NCBI GenBank assembly: GCA_937958675.1
Contig: CALGND010000024.1
Coordinates: 1 to 54,844 of the forward strand
DNA from: an uncultured Granulosicoccaceae bacterium
GTDB lineage: Bacteria > Pseudomonadota > Gammaproteobacteria > Granulosicoccales > Granulosicoccaceae
Direction: 5' to 3'
Length of the DNA: 54,844 nt
The notes under the pieces are model-generated. The model did not search any database. It had not been told where the DNA came from and saw nothing but the letters and a program-made list of their open reading frames with translations. The position numbers and the translations under genes are program-made. Positions 37,493-46,129 of this stretch are shown one piece after another (positions within the stretch are counted from its first letter, which is position 1; each line of letters opens with the position of its first letter).

Positions 37493-38176
37493 TCAGCGGT
37501 TTATCGCCAACGGTTGCCGCTGAGAGCCCGACATATCGAAGTTGTCAGCTGCCAACCAGTTCTCAAACGCGCTTTTGATTCTTGGCCAATCGGAGTCGAC
37601 AATCGCATACCAAGCTGTATCGCGATTGCGGCCTTTATATACAGTGGCTTGGCGAAATACCCCTTCGAAGGTAAAGCCTAGGCGTAACGCTGCGCTGCGC
37701 GAACGGGCATTCAATGCATCACACTTCCACTCGTAACGACGGTAACCTAGCTCATCAAATACTCGGCACATCATTAAGTACATGGCTTCAGTCGCAATGG
37801 CTGTACGTTGTATTTCATTGCCATAATGTATATGGCCTACTTCGATCACACCCACATCGGCGGCAATTCGCAAATAACTTGCGATGCCAGTAGCCTGCCC
37901 GCTCGCCTTACTAATAATCGTATGAAATAGCGTGTCGTCGCTATTGGGCAACCCAGCTAGCCAAGAATCGAATAGCGCCCTACTTTCAAACGGACCATAC
38001 GGCATATACGTCCAGTTGCCATCAGAGTCATCACCACACAGGGCAGCGTAAAGAGCATCGCCATCTCGTTTTACATCCACCGTGTGCAGCTCGCAATACT
38101 GGCCCAACATCGAGCGCTTGGATGGATGCTTGCGCGAGGTCCATGCTGGCACCTCATAGCTGACAGGGTATGTCAT
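37493..38176 (-). CDS. GNAT acetyltransferase (RimJ/RimL-like)
   Basis: 227 aa from the ATG at 38176, 13 bp after the cupin stop; a longer frame from 38263 would run into the cupin gene. Residues show the RimJ/RimL-type GNAT layout with GVIEVGHIHYGNEIQRTAIA, followed by ATEAMYLMMCRVFDELGYRRYEWKC and NARSRSAALRLGFTFEGVFRQ. Members acetylate N-termini, tRNA-charged amino acids or small molecules; substrate unknown. It marks the start of the accessory-gene region. Confidence 0.87.
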   Translation of the reverse strand: MTYPVSYEVPAWTSRKHPSKRSMLGQYCELHTVDVKRDGDALYAALCGDDSDGNWTYMPYGPFESRALFDSWLAGLPNSDDTLFHTIISKASGQATGIASYLRIAADVGVIEVGHIHYGNEIQRTAIATEAMYLMMCRVFDELGYRRYEWKCDALNARSRSAALRLGFTFEGVFRQATVYKGRNRDTAWYAIVDSDWPRIKSAFENWLAADNFDMSGSQRQPLAINR

Positions 38177-38189
38177 ATCAGTTTCATTT

Positions 38190-38654
38190 TTAGTATGGGG
38201 TGCCACGTTTATTTGTAAATTGACGATTAACTGTTCCATTTGCAGGAATGTGCAAATCGACATCAGGATAATGCCCAGTATCCTCCTGAGGGTTACGTGT
38301 ACCTACAATTAGATAGTAAACATCTTCTTTGGTGCGATTAATCATATGGTGGCCGTTGGGATCGCCAGCAACATGAGTTGTTACGTCCCCCGGTTCAAGT
38401 TGAGTCTCACCATCGTCGTCAACCAAGACTGGCCTGCCCTGCAATATGTAGACTAACTCGTCCTCATGGGTATGCCAATGACGCTGCGACGACCACGCTC
38501 CAGGGGCTAAGACAAACCGATGAACGCCAAACTGGGTAAGGCCTCCCGCGTCAGAAAGGCGCTCGCTTTTTCTCGCAAGACAAGGTTTATCAAACGGTGC
38601 TGGATAACCACTACCCGTACGAACATCAACTTTCGCTATATCAATTTTTGGCAT
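38190..38654 (-). CDS. Cupin-domain protein
   Basis: 154 aa with a single double-stranded beta-helix. The metal-site motif is visible as HWHTHEDELVYILQGRP followed by GDVTTHVAGDPNGHHMIN. This type of conserved cupin is often annotated as a transcription-regulator-like or sugar isomerase-like protein; no reaction can be assigned. It precedes the acetyltransferase by 13 bp, so the two are probably one unit. Confidence 0.85.
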   Translation of the reverse strand: MPKIDIAKVDVRTGSGYPAPFDKPCLARKSERLSDAGGLTQFGVHRFVLAPGAWSSQRHWHTHEDELVYILQGRPVLVDDDGETQLEPGDVTTHVAGDPNGHHMINRTKEDVYYLIVGTRNPQEDTGHYPDVDLHIPANGTVNRQFTNKRGTPY

Positions 38655-38706
38655 TGATCTCTGTTTACCTGTTATGAATGACTAACTATTCGGCTTTTCT
38701 ACATCA

Positions 38707-39030
38707 TTACTTCAAAGCATTAATCGCGATAGCTTGATCAATATAATATTGCACCTGCGGAATATTCAGCTCTTGCATTGAAAGAACTCTCATAACTTTA
38801 CCCGAACCGGTCAGTAATCCAAATTGATCTTCCATGTGAACCCCTTTTAGAAACCCGATGTCTAATCCGTGCGCCATAGTTCTCATATGGCATATTCCAC
38901 CATTTTCATTTGAGTACGTGGTTATTCGGGCCTTTTTGGTTTCCGTCAACTGGTATTTCTCAAGAAGAATCCGTCTAGCTGAGAAAAAAAGCGCACTATG
39001 TTCAGATTTTTCATCGATATCAAACTGCAT
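38707..39030 (-). CDS. DUF1801-like small protein
   Basis: 107 aa. The sequence FGLLTGSGKVMRVLSMQELNIPQVQYYIDQAIAIN near its C-terminus is shared in pattern with DUF1801/YdhG-type proteins. These adopt a YdhG-like alpha/beta fold of unknown role. The gene is isolated between the cupin gene and a possible attC-like element. Confidence 0.6.
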   Translation of the reverse strand: MQFDIDEKSEHSALFFSARRILLEKYQLTETKKARITTYSNENGGICHMRTMAHGLDIGFLKGVHMEDQFGLLTGSGKVMRVLSMQELNIPQVQYYIDQAIAINALK

Positions 39031-39050
39031 AATATTGCCCTTTAGATATT

Positions 39051-39149
39051 GCTAACGCTAATAAAGCAACCACAAAAACCTAGATTGGGTAATGCAGCCT
39101 TATTAAGGTAATTAGCAGCCGCCACACCCAAGACCGATCATTGTTAGCC
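39051..39149 (-). repeat. Possible attC-like inverted element (weak)
   Basis: GCTAACG (39051) and TTGTTAGCC (39141-39149) bound a 99-bp stretch with internal inverted pieces, including the near-palindrome CCTTATTAAGG. The right end touches the TAG stop of the Sel1-like gene, as expected for a cassette. Sequence similarity to the five better sites at 47-52 kb is not evident, so this is only a candidate. Confidence 0.3.
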
Positions 39150-40231
39150 TAATACCACTTGCCATTGATATTAACAATTTTGCATGGATACTTTGCTTCA
39201 AACTTATTAGCCGACTGGCATTTTCCGAGCACAAGTTTCGATAGCATTGCAACGTTTTCGCTACTACTGGCCTGCCACGACCAAACACCATTAAGAGAGT
39301 ACGCTATAACCTTTTGACTGGTTATAGGCACATATTTCTGCTTAAATGATTCGTTCATACTATGCTTAATAAACGGCGCATCGCTACCCACTAGTTCTGG
39401 TAATGAGGGTGGCTCAGTAGCCTTGACCCACTCACCATCAATATTTACTACGCGGCACGGCTGATCGCTCTCTTTGTCAGCATTACTCAATTGGCAAGAT
39501 TCTAGTGCTAGCCGTGCGGCAATATCACCTGAGATATAACCTGCGGTTCTTGAACCACGCCCTGAATCCGAAGCGGCATAAGCTTTATGCGTATCAAGGG
39601 TTAGGTATTTTTCAAAATGCACTTTATCTTGTCGTTTGTACGGCTCCTTGTAACACTCGACTCTTAACGCGACCGCCTCTTGGTGATCCAAGTCAATCGG
39701 TAATTCATCTGCAAAATATCGATCAACAACATAACAAACCGAAGTAAGGTGACCTTGTCGAGCAGCTTTTAAATAATATTCCGACCCTTTTACCAGCTCT
39801 GTTTTTACAAATTCTTTACCTAAAAAATACTGCGCTACTGCATTGTTTTTATTGTCAGCAAAATCATAAAGGCAATCAACATCGCCGCTCATTAAACAAT
39901 CAACAGGCTCGACTTCCACCAGTTTATTTTTGATCAGTTTCTCAAGCTCTTCTTGCGATTTCTTATGGCTGCCAAAACCCGCCCCTATCTCAAAATATTT
40001 CTTCGCCCCCTCAGCATCGTTATCTTCATTCAATAACAACAATCCCATATAGTAAGCTGCATCAAATGCGTCAGGGCTAGGGTCAGTAATAGCTTTCCCC
40101 ACATGCTCTTCCAAACACTCACGATCCTGCTCTCCATAACAAACTTTCGCACTTCGCTCTTGTGCAATGGCAATGAAACTAACGGATGCCAATAGAAAAC
40201 AGCCAGATACGATTTTAATGATGTTAGTCAC
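39149..40231 (-). CDS. Secreted Sel1-repeat protein with duplicated C-terminal module
   Basis: 360 aa from a GTG at 40231 with a strong AGGAGG upstream. A signal peptide (ending near AIAQ) leads into Sel1/TPR-like helices (AAYYMGLLLLNEDNDAEGAK; AVAQYFLGKEF; GSEYYLKAARQGHLTS). The last third has two copies of a module with the pattern A-x-x-x-C-Q ... PC+VVNI-G-W (about 240-265 and 330-360), like DUF4189-type Cys motifs. Probably periplasmic. Function unknown. Confidence 0.7.
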   Translation of the reverse strand: MTNIIKIVSGCFLLASVSFIAIAQERSAKVCYGEQDRECLEEHVGKAITDPSPDAFDAAYYMGLLLLNEDNDAEGAKKYFEIGAGFGSHKKSQEELEKLIKNKLVEVEPVDCLMSGDVDCLYDFADNKNNAVAQYFLGKEFVKTELVKGSEYYLKAARQGHLTSVCYVVDRYFADELPIDLDHQEAVALRVECYKEPYKRQDKVHFEKYLTLDTHKAYAASDSGRGSRTAGYISGDIAARLALESCQLSNADKESDQPCRVVNIDGEWVKATEPPSLPELVGSDAPFIKHSMNESFKQKYVPITSQKVIAYSLNGVWSWQASSSENVAMLSKLVLGKCQSANKFEAKYPCKIVNINGKWY

Positions 40232-40287
40232 CTAAGTCCCTCCTTGAAATTTTGCAACAAGTTTAACGTATAGCGTCAATCGTGGCC

Positions 40288-41019
40288 TTAGAATATCCGA
40301 TCATTCTGATCTTGAAAATCCCAATACTCTCGGGAAGCTAGTTGTCTGTCAGACGCATCTACTAGTAAATGGACTATATATGCACCAACCACTTCCGCTG
40401 TCGATAACTCGCCATCGCGATCTAACTTTCTAAATATTGCCACCACTTCACTTTGATCCGAGGATGCGAGAACCGCATCGATGAGCGGAGTCCTAACACC
40501 ACCGGGGAACAGTCGAATTACAGTCGAACGTTTTAGTTCGGCCACCGCTGAACGAGCTGCCATTTGCGCTGCTGCCTTCACTATGGAATACGCTGCCCAA
40601 CCTATCCGAAGCGAGTTTGCAGAATTAGAATCGATATACAAAATCCGACTGCCTGACAATTTGCCGGCAAGGCCGTTGTTTAAGGCAATTGGAGCGGTAA
40701 CATGCACGGAGAAATGTTGCTCCAAGTCATCTCCGTTTTTTAACATATCTTGGTATGCTGCAAGCGGTACCGAAGATCCCGCTGCATGTACGATTCCATC
40801 GACTCTCTTGATCGAGCTTGTCGCATCAATAATGGTGTCTATGCCCACTGTTCTCGAAATATCAGCCGAGACAAACCGAACTTTCTCAGGATACTGGTTT
40901 TGCAGATTTTGCAGACTGTCGACATTCCGGCCAACAGCAAAGACATCGAAGCCACGAGACGCGAGCGCGAGAGCAGTTGCCTGTCCAATACCTGAAGAAG
41001 CCCCAGTTACGATAAACAT
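40288..41019 (-). CDS. Short-chain dehydrogenase/reductase
   Basis: 243 aa. The cofactor loop is TGASSGIGQATALA (about 4-17) and the acidic/basic choice position follows in AVGRN. NSAN replaces the usual NNAG, and the active site reads AYSIVKAA in the YxxxK position. It is a cytoplasmic NAD(P)H-dependent oxidoreductase of unknown substrate. Followed by the Sel1-like gene after 56 bp. Confidence 0.88.
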   Translation of the reverse strand: MFIVTGASSGIGQATALALASRGFDVFAVGRNVDSLQNLQNQYPEKVRFVSADISRTVGIDTIIDATSSIKRVDGIVHAAGSSVPLAAYQDMLKNGDDLEQHFSVHVTAPIALNNGLAGKLSGSRILYIDSNSANSLRIGWAAYSIVKAAAQMAARSAVAELKRSTVIRLFPGGVRTPLIDAVLASSDQSEVVAIFRKLDRDGELSTAEVVGAYIVHLLVDASDRQLASREYWDFQDQNDRIF

Positions 41020-41150
41020 TTAACCCTCATATCTATAAGCTCCATAAACTATGATCACTATAGTGACATCTGAATACAAACCACCGGTGTTGAAACCAGG
41101 CAAGCGCAAGAAGTAAAGCTAACATCTAACTCATTAACACTAAATCAACA

Positions 41151-41774
41151 CTAAATCATTGCAAGAATTTCTGTTAACGCCGTAACCCTACTCTGGGTTT
41201 TAGATGATTCATATGATTCATACGGATCATAAAGAACGGAACTCATTCCAGCAGCAGTTGCAGCCTCGAGCCCCACTGCACTATCTTCAACTACCAAGCA
41301 TTTACTCGGCTCAGTGTCATATGCTTTTGCCGCATGCAAAAAAAGTGCGGGATCGGGCTTCCACGCATTAACTTCATATGCACTAAATATCCCTGACTGA
41401 AAGAAACGCGAAAGACCACATAATTCTAACGATCTCTTTGTCTTCTCGATAGGAGCATTCGAGGCTATACATTTAACCCCGTTAATCTGATCAAGCATCA
41501 TCGCTACCCCCTCACTGGGTCTAATCATTGATGCAGAAAGATTTTTTTCGCGCTCTCGGTAAAGATCAACGCAACCCTCAGGAACTGACCCTGGCAAGCG
41601 CTTCTCTATATCAGCGAGAATTTTTGCTAGACGCATTCCTTTGTATCGCGCCGTTACTGATTCAGGGCTCTGATCCGCTAACGCCGGAACAACATCAATC
41701 AGAGCCTGCGATGCACAGTCTTCGCTTTGCACCAGCGTTCCATCCATATCGAAGATGATGAGCTCATATTTCAT
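41151..41774 (-). CDS. HAD hydrolase, beta-phosphoglucomutase-like
   Basis: 207 aa from the ATG at 41774; the frame opens with TTG at 41822. IFDMDGTLVQSE holds the Asp nucleophile and general acid, with CIASNAP, WKPDP and VEDSAVGLEAA completing the HAD motifs. This subclass dephosphorylates sugar phosphates (YqaB/GPP-like) or isomerises them. Shine-Dalgarno weak. Confidence 0.87.
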   Translation of the reverse strand: MKYELIIFDMDGTLVQSEDCASQALIDVVPALADQSPESVTARYKGMRLAKILADIEKRLPGSVPEGCVDLYREREKNLSASMIRPSEGVAMMLDQINGVKCIASNAPIEKTKRSLELCGLSRFFQSGIFSAYEVNAWKPDPALFLHAAKAYDTEPSKCLVVEDSAVGLEAATAAGMSSVLYDPYESYESSKTQSRVTALTEILAMI

Positions 41775-41880
41775 GAGTGTGAGTATATAGGTTTGCGTCG
41801 TGAGATAGCCGTCATTTATCAATCGGCAGCAAACGGGATCTTCGGCTGCAGTGATTGTGGAGATAGATGCTTAAAAGGTT

Positions 41881-42531
41881 TTACAAATACCTCCTTACAC
41901 ACAAAATCCCTATAGCAACACAAGGCCCTACACCAAATGCAAATAACACAGTTCCAACCCCTACAACCCCACCTAAATACCAGCCTATAGATACAACGGT
42001 AACTTCAATAGCAATTCGAATCCAAGCAATCGGTAATCCGGTAACTGCTTGCAAGCCTGTCATTAACCCATCTCGAGGGCCTGCTCCCAAGTTGGCGACC
42101 AGATAAAGGCCCGACGCAAGCCCGACTATTAATACACCGAACGCTGCTTGAAATAATTGTAGGGCCAAATGTTCAGGTGTCGGCAATAACGGGAGTGAAA
42201 AATCGATCATGAATGCAATAATCAATGCGTTGAGAATTGTTGCTATACCTGGTTTGCGTTTAAGAGGTATCCACAAAATCAGTACGAATAAACTAACAAT
42301 CATCGTAGTAAACCCAATACTCCAGTCCACCCAACTAGCAATACCTTGAGCCAGCACTGTCCATGGGCTTACCCCTCCACCGCTGGCGATCATTATCGCC
42401 TCGCCTAGACCAAACAAAGTCAACCCCAAAATAAGATAGACGAGTGTTTTTAATTTAGGCTTAAGGCTATAGGGCGTCGGGGAACTCCACGGCATCATCG
42501 GAATTTCTTTCACCGAAAATATTTTTTTCAT
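41881..42531 (-). CDS. YczE/YitT-like membrane protein
   Basis: 216 aa with five or six hydrophobic segments. GLGEAIMIASGGGVSPWTVL and LGAGPRDGLMTGL are hallmark blocks of the YczE family of integral membrane proteins. Function is unknown; relatives are often next to regulators. The ATG at 42531 gives a short basic N-terminus. The 159 bp upstream hold no gene. Confidence 0.82.
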   Translation of the reverse strand: MKKIFSVKEIPMMPWSSPTPYSLKPKLKTLVYLILGLTLFGLGEAIMIASGGGVSPWTVLAQGIASWVDWSIGFTTMIVSLFVLILWIPLKRKPGIATILNALIIAFMIDFSLPLLPTPEHLALQLFQAAFGVLIVGLASGLYLVANLGAGPRDGLMTGLQAVTGLPIAWIRIAIEVTVVSIGWYLGGVVGVGTVLFAFGVGPCVAIGILCVRRYL

Positions 42532-42690
42532 TGCCGAGTTTATGTTCGCTTAATATGTTTTTTGGTAACAAAAATATACTTCACTTCGAACCTAGCTATA
42601 AGCAGAAAAACCTTAATATCAATTCCTGCAAAGCAGTTTGTTAGTAAACCTACACCCACGATAACTTGCGCATCTCATATTACTCCCAAA

Positions 42691-42966
42691 CTAGACAGCC
42701 TTGGAAATCACGCCTGCCCGAAGGCTTGATGAGCCTACGTTATAGCTACTCCCACTTTTCCAACCGTGCTTTTTTAATATCGCTGCAATTTGCTCGCGAC
42801 CAACGTACTTGCGATGTGAAACATCTGTATGAGTGACCACCACGACCGATTCTTCTTGATCGGCGTTCTTTGAAAGCCAAACCTCCAACTCCAGTTCAGA
42901 ATTGATATTGATACGCTTGAGCTTTGGCAATCTTCTCATTTTGCTAGATTGGTCACTTTGCTTCAT
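42691..42966 (-). CDS. 91-residue protein of unknown function
   Basis: The open frame reaches 43023, but the ATG at 42966 has AGAGG eight bases upstream and drops a low-complexity lead, giving 91 aa. Basic start (SSKMRRLPKLKR), an acidic middle (SELELEVWLSKNADQEE) and a basic C-terminus with HRKYVGREQIAAILKKHGW. A small RNA- or DNA-contacting protein is possible. No family recognised. It follows the DUF4406 gene by 63 bp. Confidence 0.55.
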   Translation of the reverse strand: MKQSDQSSKMRRLPKLKRININSELELEVWLSKNADQEESVVVVTHTDVSHRKYVGREQIAAILKKHGWKSGSSYNVGSSSLRAGVISKAV

Positions 42967-43029
42967 CTCATATCCTCTGTTGTCTCGATCGGCTGAACCC
43001 GCCCCATCGCGATCAGCGGTCATGGGTTC

Positions 43030-43398
43030 TTACGACATTTTTAATACAGGAAGCTCATCTATAGAAAAATAAACAGCCTTACCATACCGCCGTGCGGTAC
43101 TAACCATATCATCGGCCCCCGCAGATGCCCCACCAATTCTCAAGCAACCGCTGCAAAATGGAATAAGACGACGGGCTACCGGGTGGAAAATCCCATTGAA
43201 TATATCATCACCAATAGTTTTCGAGCCAACGTGTTCAATTAATGGGAGCGCATACCACTCTCCCATAACGGGCAAGTGACCTCGCAAAAAAAGTTTATAG
43301 GCAGTTTCAGTCATAGCATCAACGTTAGCTTGTATTTTTACAGGATCATCGTCTGTACCAGATCGATAAGGTCCTGCCACTAGGATCATTTCAGGCAT
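43030..43398 (-). CDS. DUF4406 / nucleoside deoxyribosyltransferase-like protein
   Basis: 122 aa. ILVAGPYRSG at the N-terminus and the later ADDMVSTARRYGKAVYF are the blocks of the DUF4406 family, which shares the fold of nucleoside 2-deoxyribosyltransferases and DNA 5-methylcytosine/nucleotide-sensing proteins. It might act on a nucleotide or NAD-like molecule, but the reaction is unknown. It starts 5 bp after the DeoR regulator ends, so it is very probably co-transcribed with it. Confidence 0.72.
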   Translation of the reverse strand: MPEMILVAGPYRSGTDDDPVKIQANVDAMTETAYKLFLRGHLPVMGEWYALPLIEHVGSKTIGDDIFNGIFHPVARRLIPFCSGCLRIGGASAGADDMVSTARRYGKAVYFSIDELPVLKMS

Positions 43399-43403
43399 TT
43401 CAT

Positions 43404-44177
43404 CTAAGCTCCATCATTATGTTTTTTTACAAATACTTCCAATCCTAATTTTTTTATATCTTTTCTGAGCTGCATTGGCGTGTTTTGCCCCAGAACAATC
43501 CCAGATGCTTGCTCTAGCGGCATGACCACATAGGTTGACGCAACGCCAATTTTTTCTGAAGACGCCATAACAACCGTTTCAGCAGCGCGTTGGCTTAGTG
43601 CTCTTTTGATATGAGCTTCCTCCATATCACCAGTGCTTAATCCTGCATTGATATCGACCCCGGTCACGCCCATGAAAAAAAAATCTGCACGAATGCGAGA
43701 GGCCGCTTCCACTGTTGCAGCACCAACGTTAACCATAGAGTGTCTAAAGAGAGTTCCCCCGATCATTATCACTTTGGTCTTAACATGTGCTGCAAGAGCA
43801 ACGGCTACTGTTGGGCTGTGCGTTATGACTGTATTTTCCTGATTTTTTGGAATATTTTTAGTTAGTTCGAGTGCAGTCGTACCACCATCAATAATCACAA
43901 CCTGCCCAGGCTTGATAAGCGATGCGGCAGTTTTACCAATCTCTTGCTTTGATTTGGAGGCGATAGCTTTACGCGCATTCAAATCCGCATCTGCAGGGGA
44001 TGTTGGCAAAGCCCCGCCATGCACACGCTGTAGCTTTCCAGCAGCGGCAAGCTCTCTGAGATCGCGTCTAATGGTGTCATCAGACAAACCTAGTTCCTTT
44101 GCAACTGCCTTTGCTTCGATTCTGCCGTCAATGGCCAGTGTGTCCAGCAAAAACGTTTTTCTCTCTTCGGTTAGCAT
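43404..44177 (-). CDS. DeoR-family transcriptional regulator
   Basis: 257 aa from the ATG at 44177; the frame opens with GTG at 44192. The N-terminal helix-turn-helix is clear in AVAKELGLSDDTIRRDLREL, and the C-terminal sugar-phosphate-sensing DeoRC domain has IDGGTTALELTKNIP and GVTGVDINAGLST. It probably represses a nearby gene set in response to a sugar phosphate. The DUF4406 gene follows by 5 bp; the HAD phosphatase and SDR genes downstream are candidate targets. Confidence 0.9.
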   Translation of the reverse strand: MLTEERKTFLLDTLAIDGRIEAKAVAKELGLSDDTIRRDLRELAAAGKLQRVHGGALPTSPADADLNARKAIASKSKQEIGKTAASLIKPGQVVIIDGGTTALELTKNIPKNQENTVITHSPTVAVALAAHVKTKVIMIGGTLFRHSMVNVGAATVEAASRIRADFFFMGVTGVDINAGLSTGDMEEAHIKRALSQRAAETVVMASSEKIGVASTYVVMPLEQASGIVLGQNTPMQLRKDIKKLGLEVFVKKHNDGA

Positions 44178-44620
44178 TGTTCGACTATACACACAAATTC
44201 ACGATATTGCACGTTTATGCATGTTTTAATGGTGCGAACCCAATTCTTCTTCTGAACTGGAGGCCGAGGCCAGCACCTGACAGCAGAACGCTTAAACGTT
44301 AACGAGACAATTGATACCCAACATATGTCAGTGAAACTCAGATGGGAGGCTAATGGAAGCCGCTGTCGGATTGTTAGACCAAGCGAATCCTGCAGATCGT
44401 CTTCGACAGACAATGGAAGAAGAGACAGGGTATCGAATATTCGAAGTAGAACCTTCGTACTATCGAGCTTATTTTCGACGTTAGCACTTAGTTGGGCAAG
44501 TTTATAGCGTCAAACTGAATCTAAGCACACGCATGTTCGAAGCATCACGCAGATTTTACTCACCCTTTCCAACGATCGCTCTGGCCGAAAGCTGCCTCGA
44601 GCAGTGTTTAAACTGAATCG
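44178..44620. other. Gap of 443 bp carrying only a NUDIX remnant
   Basis: Upstream of the DeoR gene, on the minus strand, the expected promoter lies at the left edge, but no clear boxes are seen. The only coding trace is the plus-strand NUDIX remnant at 44353-44484. The rest shows no ORF with family motifs. Confidence 0.5.
44353..44484 (+). pseudogene. Remnant of a NudK-like NUDIX hydrolase
   Basis: The plus-strand frame from the ATG at 44353 to the TAG at 44482 reads EAAVGLLDQANPADRLRQ and then EEETGYRIFEVEPSYYRAY. This follows the NudK pattern (E-x-x-AGLLD...IR...EEETGY...EV...Y), the Nudix box of GDP-mannose hydrolases. The RE of the box is RQ and the frame ends right after the box. No N-terminal substrate domain or C-terminal part can be found in any frame, so this is a decayed fragment of 43 codons. 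Confidence 0.6.
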
Positions 44621-45235
44621 CTACTCACTGCGCACAATTTCACTATAGTCACCATTGAGGTTCAGCGTGACTGTGACGGCTAGCTTGTCACGATTGCGCC
44701 AGAACCAACCATGCTCACCTTTAAACTTCGCTTTAATAATGCCGTTGCTTTTTGTTGCGCCGCGTCCTTTTTCGTATGTGGTCGAGTCTTCGCTGCCATG
44801 TGCATGTAGGTCGAAATTAATCTTGCCGCCAGTTGAAGTCCAGTCATAGGGTGCTTGATCACCGTTGTTCATGACCAGTTTAATTTCAGTGTAGTCACCC
44901 GGCTCAAGTGTGAAGGTTATCGTATCCCGCCAGGTTTCCTGCGCGTGTGCCGTACCGACGAACACGCCGATGATGCCATCCATAAGGTTGAAGGATTGGT
45001 CATTTCCATGCACTTGCTGATCACTCTCTGCCTCTTCATGTAGTTCTTGTTTAATCTCTCCCATTTCGGTCAAGCCCAACATTCGCCCCGCACCGGTGGG
45101 ATCAATTCCATATTCTGCAGGCAATACAATAGCGACAAGAATCAGCGCCGCTCCGATCACAGCAACAACGGTGGAACGCCGCAACTGAGCTAGTCTGGGC
45201 AGTTCAGCCAAACTGGGTTTTTTAATGTTGAACAT
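44621..45235 (-). CDS. Transmembrane anchor protein (HupE partner)
   Basis: 204 aa with one N-terminal membrane segment (VVAVIGAALILVAIVLPAEYG) and a soluble C-terminal domain rich in His/Asp (VHGNDQSFN; WRDTITFTLEPGDYTE; HGSEDSTTYEKGRG). A second hydrophobic patch is near IIGVFVGTAHA. It matches the proteins annotated as transmembrane anchor protein that occur beside HupE/UreJ genes. It ends in an immunoglobulin-like beta domain. It starts 20 bp after the HupE gene ends, so the two form an operon. Confidence 0.72.
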   Translation of the reverse strand: MFNIKKPSLAELPRLAQLRRSTVVAVIGAALILVAIVLPAEYGIDPTGAGRMLGLTEMGEIKQELHEEAESDQQVHGNDQSFNLMDGIIGVFVGTAHAQETWRDTITFTLEPGDYTEIKLVMNNGDQAPYDWTSTGGKINFDLHAHGSEDSTTYEKGRGATKSNGIIKAKFKGEHGWFWRNRDKLAVTVTLNLNGDYSEIVRSE

Positions 45236-45255
45236 AGATAACCTCTTAATCAGTG

Positions 45256-45981
45256 CTAATGTGCGTGGGAATGGACGTAGCCGAAAATGTGTTGCGTCAT
45301 AAGTGCGAGGCCAAGGAATACCATCACCACATTAGCACCAATTGCGTACTTGGGAAAATTGTCACTTCTGCGTAGGTAGCCCATCACGATCAGAATGACA
45401 CAGAGTGCCAAAATTTGACCGATCTCGACACCCACGTTGAACGCTAATAGGTTGGGCAATAACCCATCTTCTGAAATTTGGTATTCCAGTATCTTGCTCG
45501 CTAGACCCGTACCGTGGATAAGACCGAATATGAGCGTCGCAGCTTTCGTGCTAGGTTGGAATCCAAACCATTTTTTAAACACACCGAGATTGTCTAGCGC
45601 TTTATAAACCACCGAGAATCCAATAATGGCATCGACGATGTAAGCATTGATGCCCCAACCATACCAAACGCCGATAAGCATCGTGATGGAGTGTCCGATA
45701 GCAAAAAGGCTTACATAAATCGCGACATCCCGGAACTTATACAGGAAAAAAATAACACCAAACAAGAACAGTATGTGATCGTATCCGGTGACCATGTGTT
45801 TGGCACCCAAATACATGAATGGGATTATATGAACGCCCCAGATCTCTTGAATGTAACCAGCATCACCGGGCGTCACATTGTGCGCATAGGATGCTCGGCT
45901 CCAAGTAAAAGCCACCATCATGGCAAATACAGTGATGACTTTTACCGATGTATGCCGAAAAATTGCTGGAAGCACCACCAT
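45256..45981 (-). CDS. HupE/UreJ-family metal permease
   Basis: 241 aa. A signal-like N-terminal helix is followed by six membrane segments. GYDHILFLFG and LIHGTGLAS are the conserved His motifs of the HupE/UreJ family 2, which transport nickel or cobalt across the inner membrane or are involved in hydrogenase/urease maturation. The C-terminus ends HSHAH, a His tail suited to metal binding. No hydrogenase or urease gene is near. Confidence 0.83.
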   Translation of the reverse strand: MVVLPAIFRHTSVKVITVFAMMVAFTWSRASYAHNVTPGDAGYIQEIWGVHIIPFMYLGAKHMVTGYDHILFLFGVIFFLYKFRDVAIYVSLFAIGHSITMLIGVWYGWGINAYIVDAIIGFSVVYKALDNLGVFKKWFGFQPSTKAATLIFGLIHGTGLASKILEYQISEDGLLPNLLAFNVGVEIGQILALCVILIVMGYLRRSDNFPKYAIGANVVMVFLGLALMTQHIFGYVHSHAH

Positions 45982-46129
45982 GCAAATATTCTCTGTGTTT
46001 TGTTAGGGTTGCGTGTTTTTTTGCACTGTGTGGCTCGGGGGGCTTGAACAATTTTCGACCCCAAGTTTATGCTGCAATATACTGTAATCTACTTCGAAAG
46101 AAGTATCTCATACAAACTACTTGGATTGA

